Assembly (NCBI RefSeq): GCF_030380815.1 | Contig: NZ_JAUDUY010000002.1 | Coordinates: 1-64,000, forward strand | Reading direction: 5' to 3' | Origin: Robiginitalea aurantiaca | Lineage (GTDB): Bacteria; Bacteroidota; Bacteroidia; Flavobacteriales; Flavobacteriaceae | Length of the DNA: 64,000 nt | Shown: positions 1 through 6,699 of the stretch, in pieces | Position numbering within the stretch: the first letter of the stretch is position 1 | How the letters are laid out: every line of letters begins with the position of its first letter | Notes under the pieces: model-generated | What the model was told of the DNA's origin: nothing | The model's input: only the letters and a program-made list of their open reading frames with translations | Database searches by the model: none | Translations under genes and position numbers: made by a program

Positions 1-73
1 AGAGCTACGCTGTCTGTCAGTATGTCAATGAACTTCTCTTAAAACACCCCTCAAGTTCCCTCGAAAAGCGGGT
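1..73 (-). other. Probable rRNA operon leader (5' end only)
   Basis: No coding region is visible here. Read on the minus strand, this stretch lies directly downstream of a textbook Bacteroidota promoter and runs off the left edge. It contains GTTCATTGACATA (about 21-35 on the plus strand), which resembles the boxA-type antitermination sequence found in rRNA leaders. The combination of a very strong promoter, an A/T-rich upstream tract and a boxA-like leader suggests that a 16S-23S-5S operon begins just outside the window. The rRNA itself is not in view, so this is inference. Confidence 0.4.
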
Positions 74-104
74 GCAAATATAAAGAGGGTTTTTTATTAA
101 ACAA
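74..104 (-). promoter_or_regulatory. Strong minus-strand promoter
   Basis: The minus strand carries TATATTTGC as the -7 element (GCAAATATA at 74-82 on the plus strand). A TTG -33 element lies at 102-104, separated from it by exactly 19 nt. Runs of A and T between about 105 and 140 could act as an UP-like element. It fires leftward out of the window, so its gene is not seen. Confidence 0.65.
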
Positions 105-232
105 CTAAAAAACACCCTTATTTTTTTCTTTTTTTTTACCTCAAAAGCTAAGGAGCTAATCCTTAACAAATTGCCGAAAAGTTATTCAGAAAAAGGACCT
201 TAAAGATAGCTAATTTTTTTTGTAGCCTCCAA

Positions 233-925
233 TTAATTCACCTTCTTTTTTGCGGCGTTCCATTTGTTGGTAAGCGAGGCATAGTCGTAATCCAGAACAG
301 ACTCCTGCTTTTCGAGTTTGCCGGAAGCAAAAGCGCGTTGAAGGATATCTTCGATAAGGTAGTCTTCGTGCACCGTTTCCGGGTGGTATTCTTCCTTAAT
401 GCTTATTTTAAAAAGCTTGGCCGTATTCTGGTACCAAAAGGCCCGCCATCCACTGCGCAATTCCTTGACCAGGTCAAATGCCGTTTCCCCGGTCTGCCGA
501 TAGATCAGCTTCACAAGGATCTGCCCTTCAGTTCGCGTAAGCTTTTTCAGTTCAGCGGAAAATTCTTCTTCGATATAGCGCTGAACCATTTTGGTGTACT
601 TCTTGCGCTTTCGCTTCGATTTGATATTGGTCAGCCTTTCGTTCAGGCTCAGAAGCCTGTCGGAAGCCATTTTTGCATAAGGGTAAACTTTGAGTGTTTT
701 TCTGCGAAGGACGTAGTATCGCAGCTTATCTTCGTAAGAATCGAATTTTAGCCTCCCAAAAAGGTAGACCTCCTGCAGTTCAATGGAACTTCGTGCTATG
801 GAATCACCCTCGATGATAATCATTTTCTCCTGAACAGAATCCAGGGGCTGGTCGGGCACCTGTGCAAAGAGCCCCAAGGGAAGGAGTAAAATAAAATTAC
901 ATCTGTACAGAAGCTGCATAATCAT
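233..925 (-). CDS. DUF4294 domain-containing protein
   Basis: A 230-residue exported protein of a family found in Bacteroidota and without an established function. Residues 1-22 form a signal peptide (hydrophobic FILLLPLGLFAQ core). The body has the DUF4294-like stretch around LRYYVLRRKTLKVYPYA and a very basic segment (KSKRKRKKYTK) near residue 105, then an acidic, mixed-charge C-terminus. A second ATG two codons downstream (919) is an equally good start. A CAAAAGTA (-7, TACTTTTG on the minus strand) at 944-951 would give a short leader. It faces away from the M42 peptidase gene, with a 94 bp divergent gap. Confidence 0.75.
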   Translation of the reverse strand: MIMQLLYRCNFILLLPLGLFAQVPDQPLDSVQEKMIIIEGDSIARSSIELQEVYLFGRLKFDSYEDKLRYYVLRRKTLKVYPYAKMASDRLLSLNERLTNIKSKRKRKKYTKMVQRYIEEEFSAELKKLTRTEGQILVKLIYRQTGETAFDLVKELRSGWRAFWYQNTAKLFKISIKEEYHPETVHEDYLIEDILQRAFASGKLEKQESVLDYDYASLTNKWNAAKKKVN

Positions 926-1019
926 ATAACACTAAACACGCGTCAAAAGTACATAATACCGCCTTGAAAGGGTACTAAATAAAAGTGAATATTACTAAGT
1001 TTGCAACAAACACATACCT

Positions 1020-2108
1020 ATGAAAACATCTGCCATTCTCACCAAAGATGCGCTTGAATTTTTTGAGAAATACCTGAACAACCCATCACCTACCGGGCAT
1101 GAACTGGAAGGCCAGAAAATCTGGATGTCCTATCTGGAACCCTATGTGGACACTTTTCTTACGGACACCTATGGAACCGCCGTGGCGGTCATAAACCCGG
1201 AGGCGCCCTATAAGGTGGTCATAGAAGGGCACTCTGACGAAATTTCATGGTATGTAAACTACATCACGGATGATGGCCTGATCTATGTCATTCGAAATGG
1301 CGGAAGCGATCACCAGATCGCCCCGTCCAAATGGGTACAAATCCATACGGACAAAGGGATTGTCGATGGCGTTTTCGGCTGGCCTGCAATACATACGCGC
1401 AACCGGGCTAAGGAAGAACCGCCAAAACTGGATAATATTTTTATCGATATTGGGGCAAAAGATAAAAAAGAGGTTGAAAAAATGGGGGTACATGTGGGGT
1501 GTGTGATCACCTACCCGGATACCTTTAAGGTCATTAATAAGGACAAATTTGTGTGTCGGGCGATCGACAACAGAGCCGGGGGATTTATGATTGCCCAGGT
1601 GGCTCGTCTGCTCAAAGAGAATAACATAAAGCTTCCCTTTGGCTTATACATCACCAATTCAGTTCAGGAAGAAATCGGCCTCCGGGGTGCTGAGATGATT
1701 ACTGAGCGAATCCGACCCAATGCAGCCATTATCACCGATGTCTGCCACGACACCACAACTCCAATGATCGAGAAGAAAAAGGAGGGGCACATCGAAATCG
1801 GTGCCGGCCCGGTCATTTCCTATGCCCCGGCCATCCAGCATAAACTAAGGGATCGCATCATCCAAACGGCAAACACGAACAAAATTCCGTTTCAGCGCCT
1901 GGCGGCTTCCAGGGCCACGGGCACCGATACAGATGCCTTTGCGTACAGCAATGGTGGCGTAGCCTCAGCTCTGATCTCGCTTCCGCTTCGGTATATGCAC
2001 ACCACGGTAGAAATGGTTCACAAGGATGATGTTGCCAATGTCATTCGTCTGATTTACGAAACGCTTCTGAACATTAAGGAAGGGGAGACCTTCAGCTACT
2101 TTGACTAA
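1020..2108 (+). CDS. M42 family metallo-aminopeptidase
   Basis: A cytosolic dinuclear-metal aminopeptidase of the M42 (glutamyl aminopeptidase / endoglucanase M) family that trims N-terminal residues from peptides. All expected ligands are visible: H71 in EGHSDE, the bridging D183 in AIDNRAGG, the E217/E218 pair in VQEEIG (general base plus ligand), D240, and H327 in RYMHTTVE. At 362 residues it is full length and has no signal peptide. A TAAGTTTG -7-like box at 996-1003 lies 17 bp before the ATG. The Nudix gene follows on the same strand after 24 bp, so the two are probably cotranscribed. Confidence 0.93.
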   Translation: MKTSAILTKDALEFFEKYLNNPSPTGHELEGQKIWMSYLEPYVDTFLTDTYGTAVAVINPEAPYKVVIEGHSDEISWYVNYITDDGLIYVIRNGGSDHQIAPSKWVQIHTDKGIVDGVFGWPAIHTRNRAKEEPPKLDNIFIDIGAKDKKEVEKMGVHVGCVITYPDTFKVINKDKFVCRAIDNRAGGFMIAQVARLLKENNIKLPFGLYITNSVQEEIGLRGAEMITERIRPNAAIITDVCHDTTTPMIEKKKEGHIEIGAGPVISYAPAIQHKLRDRIIQTANTNKIPFQRLAASRATGTDTDAFAYSNGGVASALISLPLRYMHTTVEMVHKDDVANVIRLIYETLLNIKEGETFSYFD

Positions 2109-2132
2109 ACCTGCTGCACCAAATAGGTCCCG

Positions 2133-2681
2133 ATGGACGAGTACGTAGAGATTTGGGATAAAACCGGGAAGCCCACTGGAGATAAGGCCTTTAAGTCTGA
2201 AGTGCACAGGCGGGGGTGGTTTCACCCGACCGTACACGTGTGGTTTTACACCAGGCAAAATCAGGTACTGCTCCAAAAAAGAGCGGATACCAAGGATACC
2301 TTTCCCGGGCTTTGGGATGTCTCCGTAGCCGGACATATCCACGCCGGCGAAACCCCTATGGAAGCAGTGCTCAGGGAAGTAGAAGAAGAAATTGGAATCA
2401 GGATACTGCCGGAGGATCTCAACTTTATGGGCAGATTTTTATCTGAACAGGCACATCCGGGGGGTATCCTGGATCGGGAATTCCAATATGTGTATCTCAC
2501 CGAATTAAAAGTGCCCCTTCAAGCTTTAAAGGCAGATCCGAAGGAAGTCGCAGCCCTGGAGTTGTGCTCCCTGCTGCGTTTGGCTGAAGAAGTCTGGGGC
2601 ATGGCAGATGTAGGGAAATATGTACCCCACTCAAAACCGTATTACTCCGCCGTACTAAAAGCTTTGAAATCAAGGCCTTAA
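2133..2681 (+). CDS. Nudix hydrolase
   Basis: A 182-residue Nudix pyrophosphohydrolase. The Nudix box runs from G67 to G88 with E73, R81-E82 and E85-E86 in register (pattern GX5EX7REUXEEXG). The N-terminal part (WDKTGKPTG, then HPTVHVWFY) resembles the IPP-isomerase-like or YfcD-like subgroup, so a nucleotide or isoprenoid-type diphosphate is possible, but the substrate cannot be read from sequence. It follows the M42 peptidase gene at 24 bp and its 3' end overlaps the 3' end of hisS on the opposite strand by 12 bp. Confidence 0.88.
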   Translation: MDEYVEIWDKTGKPTGDKAFKSEVHRRGWFHPTVHVWFYTRQNQVLLQKRADTKDTFPGLWDVSVAGHIHAGETPMEAVLREVEEEIGIRILPEDLNFMGRFLSEQAHPGGILDREFQYVYLTELKVPLQALKADPKEVAALELCSLLRLAEEVWGMADVGKYVPHSKPYYSAVLKALKSRP

Positions 2682-4052
2682 TCTGGCCGCAAAACGCTGC
2701 CAGTCCTCCATGGGGTAGGATTCCTGATGCCCTGTTTTCATGTCTTTTACGGTAAACTGACTTTGACGGAGCTCCTCATCGCCAATGAGAACGACAAAGG
2801 GGACTTCCCGCTTATCGGCATACTTAAATTGCTTGGCGACTTTAACATCATCCGGATACATATCGGCCCGAATTCCACGATCCCTGAGTTGCATAATGAG
2901 TTTCAGGGCCGCGCGGCTTTCCGCTGCTCCAAAATTAAGGCAGAACACTTCCAGGGTCTGGCTCAACGCAGAGGGGAACAGCCCGAGCTCTTCCATAACG
3001 AGATAGATGCGGTCGAGTCCAAATGAAATACCGACGCCACTGACATCCTGAAGCCCAAAAATACCCGTAAGATCGTCATACCTTCCCCCACCGCCAATGG
3101 ACCCCATAGTGACCCCTGAAGGCGCACTGACCTCGAAGATGGCCCCTGTGTAATAATTAAGGCCCCTTGCGAGGGTTATATCCATCTGACAGGAGGCGGT
3201 ATGCAATCCCAGACGCTCTGTTTCCAAAAGGAGGAACTCCAACTCAGAGACACCCTGCATCCCGACTGAAGAATCCGAGAGAAAAGCCTTGAGACTTTCG
3301 AGCTGGCGGGAAGCACTTCCCTGAAGATCGAAAAGGGGAGCGGCTTTTCGAACCGATGCCTCCGGAATTCCTTTAGCGATCATTTCCGCTTCAACCTTTT
3401 CCCTTCCAATTTTATCGAGTTTGTCCAGGGCGACCGTAAAATCCGTAAGCCGCTGGGGGGCACCTATAACCTCTGCAATACCCGATAGGATTTTTCGGTT
3501 ATTCACTTTAACGGTAACCCCTTTGAGGCCCAAATCGGAAAAAACACGATCGTAGAGCTGTATAAATTCCAGTTCCTGAACCGCACCCCTGGCCCCGACG
3601 ACATCCGCATCGCACTGATAAAACTCCCGGAATCTTCCCTTTTGTGGCCGGTCCGCCCTCCACACAGGTTGTATCTGATACCGCTTAAAAGGAAAATCGA
3701 TATCGTTCTGGTGCATGACCACAAACCGTGCAAAGGGAACAGTAAGGTCGTATCTAAGCGCTTTTTCCGTTAGGACTGGGGTCAGCTTGCCCGAATCCTT
3801 TTGTTCCCATAATTCGGGAGTGACCTTTTTAACAAAGTCCCCAGAATTCAAAATCTTAAATATCAGCCGATCGCCTTCCTCCCCGTATTTACCCATCAGC
3901 GTTTCCCTGTTCTCCATTGCCGGGGTTTCTATAGGCTGATATCCAAAGCGTTCAAAATGCTTTCTGATGATCTCGATGATATAGTTCCTTTTTGAAACCT
4001 CTAACGGATTGAAATCACGGGTTCCTTTCGGAATGGAAGGTTTTTGAGCCAT
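2670..4052 (-). CDS. hisS: Histidyl-tRNA synthetase
   Basis: A class II aminoacyl-tRNA synthetase that charges tRNA-His with histidine. At 460 residues it is normal for the bacterial enzyme. Motif 1 lies near the N-terminus (KGTRDFNPLEVS), motif 2 around R132 (QPVWRADRPQKGRFREF), the histidine-binding loop is ARGLNYYTG, and motif 3 is GISFGLDRIY. The C-terminal ~90 residues form the anticodon-binding domain. CAAATATA at 4070-4077 gives a TATATTTG -7 element on the minus strand, 18 bp before the ATG. It is convergent with the Nudix gene. Confidence 0.97.
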   Translation of the reverse strand: MAQKPSIPKGTRDFNPLEVSKRNYIIEIIRKHFERFGYQPIETPAMENRETLMGKYGEEGDRLIFKILNSGDFVKKVTPELWEQKDSGKLTPVLTEKALRYDLTVPFARFVVMHQNDIDFPFKRYQIQPVWRADRPQKGRFREFYQCDADVVGARGAVQELEFIQLYDRVFSDLGLKGVTVKVNNRKILSGIAEVIGAPQRLTDFTVALDKLDKIGREKVEAEMIAKGIPEASVRKAAPLFDLQGSASRQLESLKAFLSDSSVGMQGVSELEFLLLETERLGLHTASCQMDITLARGLNYYTGAIFEVSAPSGVTMGSIGGGGRYDDLTGIFGLQDVSGVGISFGLDRIYLVMEELGLFPSALSQTLEVFCLNFGAAESRAALKLIMQLRDRGIRADMYPDDVKVAKQFKYADKREVPFVVLIGDEELRQSQFTVKDMKTGHQESYPMEDWQRFAARLRP

Positions 4053-4106
4053 AGGTTTTCTAAGAGTTACAAATATAGGTCATCCATCGTGGGATTCCTG
4101 CCTGAA

Positions 4107-4580
4107 TTAAATCTCTACAATTTCAGCAAACCATTGAAAAAGAGCTCCCCTGGTGATCTCGGCACCCTGCTCAATGAGCTTAAATTTATCCAAATTCGGG
4201 TCCTCGGTGTAGGCTTTGGAGGCTGTCAGGTATTCTACAAAATCGGATTGCCAGTTTTTTTTGAACCAACCAAAACCCAACTCTGTCTGCAAATCAACCT
4301 CGGGGTTGTGAACCCGCACCGAGATTAATTTCATCTCCTTCTTTTCGCAGTGAAAAAGGTGCATCTGTTGTGCACTGATGTTTTCCAGGTAAGTGACCCG
4401 GGTAAGGACTCCTTCCCAGATCAGGTCGCTGAAGACATCTAATTCCTGCTCTGCAACTTCGGGTTTACCTGTTTTGATTTCCTCCCATTCAGATGCGGTA
4501 ATGGACTGGGTAGCCAAAAAATTAATGAATTCAGGATGCAATTCTTCTAATTGCTCACGAGTGAGTCTGCTGTACTTCAT
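4107..4580 (-). CDS. DUF6495-like conserved protein
   Basis: A 157-residue, acidic, soluble protein that I recognise only as a family conserved in Flavobacteriia (probably DUF6495). It has no signal peptide or membrane segment. The N-terminus reads YSRLTREQLEELHPEFINFLATQSI, and a central HLFHCEKKEMKL stretch holds the only conserved-looking Cys/His. It lies between the ribosomal operon, whose terminator ends before it, and hisS, all on the minus strand. The function is unknown. Confidence 0.7.
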   Translation of the reverse strand: MKYSRLTREQLEELHPEFINFLATQSITASEWEEIKTGKPEVAEQELDVFSDLIWEGVLTRVTYLENISAQQMHLFHCEKKEMKLISVRVHNPEVDLQTELGFGWFKKNWQSDFVEYLTASKAYTEDPNLDKFKLIEQGAEITRGALFQWFAEIVEI

Positions 4581-4597
4581 CTCAGGACGTTCTATGA

Positions 4598-4630
4598 ATA
4601 AAAAAATCCACCCTTTACATAGGGTGGATT
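4598..4630 (-). terminator. Intrinsic terminator of rpsF-rpsR-rplI
   Basis: Perfect 10 bp stem AATCCACCCT / AGGGTGGATT (4605-4614 and 4621-4630) with a 6 nt loop. On the minus strand it is followed by a run of T (plus-strand A run at 4600-4606). It lies 22 bp beyond the rplI stop codon and before the DUF6495-like gene. Confidence 0.9.
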
Positions 4631-4652
4631 CTAAAATACTTCAGGGGATGGG

Positions 4653-5105
4653 TTATTTCTTCTCAGGGACAACCTCAAACCCAAAATCCACCTGCACTTC
4701 CCTGTGCAATCGAATTTCAGCTTCATAGGGTCCGGTGCGCTTGATTGACCCCCCCTTAATTGCTATATACTTCTTTTCAATACCATGCCCTGCTTTTTCA
4801 AAAGCAGCAGCGAGATCTGCATTGGTTACAGAACCAAACAACTTGTCGGCTTCACCTACTTTGGCCGGTATTTTAATTTCCAGGTTCTTAAGAGCCTCAG
4901 CCACCTTCTCGGCTTCAGCGATTACCTGCTTTTCTTTGTGCGCCTTCTGACGTAAATTTTCAGCCAGTACTTTCTTGGCGGATGGTGTAGCCAGAACAGC
5001 CATTCCCTGAGGAATCAGGTAATTACGGCCATAGCCGTTTTTTACCGTTACCATATCGTCTTTAAACCCGAGGTTTTCGACGTCTTGTCTTAAAATCAAT
5101 TCCAT
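4653..5105 (-). CDS. rplI: 50S ribosomal protein L9
   Basis: 150 residues, the usual size. The N-terminal globular domain shows the L9 signature (VENLGFKDDMVTVKNGYGRNYLIP), followed by the long connecting helix and the C-terminal rRNA-binding domain. It binds domain V of 23S rRNA at the base of the L1 stalk. It is the last gene of the rpsF-rpsR-rplI operon, 12 bp after rpsR, and is followed by a clear terminator. Confidence 0.98.
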   Translation of the reverse strand: MELILRQDVENLGFKDDMVTVKNGYGRNYLIPQGMAVLATPSAKKVLAENLRQKAHKEKQVIAEAEKVAEALKNLEIKIPAKVGEADKLFGSVTNADLAAAFEKAGHGIEKKYIAIKGGSIKRTGPYEAEIRLHREVQVDFGFEVVPEKK

Positions 5106-5117
5106 GTTTTCCTCCCT

Positions 5118-5414
5118 TTATTTTAATAGATCTCCTACATATGGCATCAATGCCAGGTGACGCGACCTTTTGATGGCCTGCGCAACTTTCCGTTGGTATT
5201 TAAGGGATGTACCCGTTAACCGCCGAGGAAGAATTTTACCTTGTTCGTTTACCAGTTTCATCAGGAAGTCCGGATCCTTGTAATCGATGTACTTGATTCC
5301 TGATTTCTTAAACCGGCAGTATTTTTTCTGCTTGGCAGTTTCGATATTCAACGGGGTAAGATATCTGATCTCCCCGTCTTTTTTTCCTTTTGCCTGTTGT
5401 TGTAAAGTGGCCAT
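5118..5414 (-). CDS. rpsR: 30S ribosomal protein S18
   Basis: 98 residues. The core ([20 protein letters not shown] then [20 protein letters not shown]) is typical S18. The protein is somewhat longer than the 75-residue E. coli form because of a basic N-terminal extension, as is common in Bacteroidota. It pairs with S6 on the 30S platform. It starts 3 bp after the rpsF stop codon, so translation is coupled. Confidence 0.97.
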   Translation of the reverse strand: MATLQQQAKGKKDGEIRYLTPLNIETAKQKKYCRFKKSGIKYIDYKDPDFLMKLVNEQGKILPRRLTGTSLKYQRKVAQAIKRSRHLALMPYVGDLLK

Positions 5415-5417
5415 GTG

Positions 5418-5756
5418 TTACGCTTTTGCTTTTAGTTTGTTTCTTCTTTTCTCCGCCCATGCTACGGCGTGCTTATCGAGTTTGACAGTGAGAAAACGCA
5501 TTATGCGTTCATCTCTTTTGAATTCCTGCTCATACGGGGTGATGATTTCCCCTGGGCCAGTAAATTCAAAGAGGTGATAGAAACCACTCTTTTTGTTTTG
5601 AATGGGATATGCCAGTTTTTTCAGGCCCCAATCTTCTTTAGCGACCATTTTGGCGCCATTCTTCTTTAAGAAATCTTCAAATTTCTTCACTGTTTCCTCT
5701 ATCTGTGTTTCAGATAGAACGGGATTAAGAATGAAAACAGTTTCGTAATTGCTCAT
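5418..5756 (-). CDS. rpsF: 30S ribosomal protein S6
   Basis: 112 residues with the S6 fold signature: MSNYETVFILNP at the N-terminus, and KLAYPIQNKKSGFYHLFEF containing the S18- and rRNA-facing residues. It is the first gene of the operon and is driven by the promoter at 5779-5810. In other bacteria the S6:S18 complex can bind its own leader; the 22 nt leader expected here leaves little room for that. Confidence 0.97.
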   Translation of the reverse strand: MSNYETVFILNPVLSETQIEETVKKFEDFLKKNGAKMVAKEDWGLKKLAYPIQNKKSGFYHLFEFTGPGEIITPYEQEFKRDERIMRFLTVKLDKHAVAWAEKRRNKLKAKA

Positions 5757-5778
5757 AAATTATAGTTTAAAAAGGAGC

Positions 5779-5810
5779 GCAAAAGTAACAATTCTTCCAC
5801 GTATTTACAA
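5779..5810 (-). promoter_or_regulatory. Promoter of rpsF operon
   Basis: The minus strand reads TTG (5808-5810), a 20 nt spacer, then TACTTTTGC (5779-5787). This is the canonical Bacteroidota housekeeping promoter. Transcription is expected to start near 5774, just before the rpsF ATG at 5756. Confidence 0.7.
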
Positions 5811-6006
5811 GAAATCCAAAAAAAGTTCGTTATAGCTACAAGTGTTTAAAAAAGAAGCTTAACCTACGTACTAATTATCTGTAATTAAATTAACTATGAT
5901 CATCGCAGAAAATACACTTATTCACACCGTGTTTACAACTTTTGTTGTCATTCGTCGTGAAAAGCATGTACTTTGTCGATGATTTAACCCCACAAATCAA
6001 CCATTT

Positions 6007-6699
6007 ATGAAACTTAGGAGTATTGTCGTTGACGATTCATCTATGCAGCGTATGGCAGTTGCAAAATTGGTGAATAATCATCCAAATCTCGCCCTGGTTG
6101 CGGAGTACAGCAACGCAATTGAAGCGAAGAACGGAATTAAGAACAATGAAATTGACCTCATTTTTCTAGATGTAGAAATGCCGATTATCAATGGTTTTGA
6201 CCTACTCGAATCCCTTGAAAATCCTCCACAGGTCATTTTGATCACCGGTAAACCGGACTATGCACTGAAGGCATTCGACTACGATGTCACAGATTACCTG
6301 CATAAACCCATCACCATGGCCCGCTTTGACGCATCAGTCAAAAGGGCGGTACAGAATTTTGAACAACTTCACAAGGTACATGAAGACGAGGAGCATATCT
6401 TCGTGAAAAGCAACCTTAAAAAGCGTAAAGTTGTTTTAAATGATATCAAATGGGTAGAAGCCCTGGGAGACTACATCAAGTTGGTTACCGATGAGGCAAA
6501 TGTGGTGATTCTATCTACTATGAAGGCTTTTGAAAAGCAATTGCCTGCAGAGAAGTTCCTGAGAATTCACAAGTCGTACATCGTGAATCTGGAGCGTATC
6601 GAAAAATACAACAGTAAAAATGTAGAAGTAGCCGGACGCTCTATTCCGCTGAGCCGGAATAAGAAGGCTGAATTGGCAGAAGCGCTTAGCAATGTCTAA
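6007..6699 (+). CDS. LytTR-family response regulator
   Basis: A two-domain DNA-binding response regulator of 230 residues. The receiver domain (1-120) has the acidic pair D9/D10, phospho-acceptor D55 in LIFLDVEMP, and K100 in DYLHKPI. The LytTR DNA-binding domain occupies about 125-228 (WVEALGDYIKL and FLRIHKSYIVNLERI are diagnostic). No histidine kinase gene is adjacent, so the partner is encoded elsewhere. A TACTTTG box at 5969-5975, with TTG about 21 nt upstream, may be its promoter. Its stop codon directly abuts the priA stop codon, and its terminator lies inside priA. Confidence 0.95.
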   Translation: MKLRSIVVDDSSMQRMAVAKLVNNHPNLALVAEYSNAIEAKNGIKNNEIDLIFLDVEMPIINGFDLLESLENPPQVILITGKPDYALKAFDYDVTDYLHKPITMARFDASVKRAVQNFEQLHKVHEDEEHIFVKSNLKKRKVVLNDIKWVEALGDYIKLVTDEANVVILSTMKAFEKQLPAEKFLRIHKSYIVNLERIEKYNSKNVEVAGRSIPLSRNKKAELAEALSNV

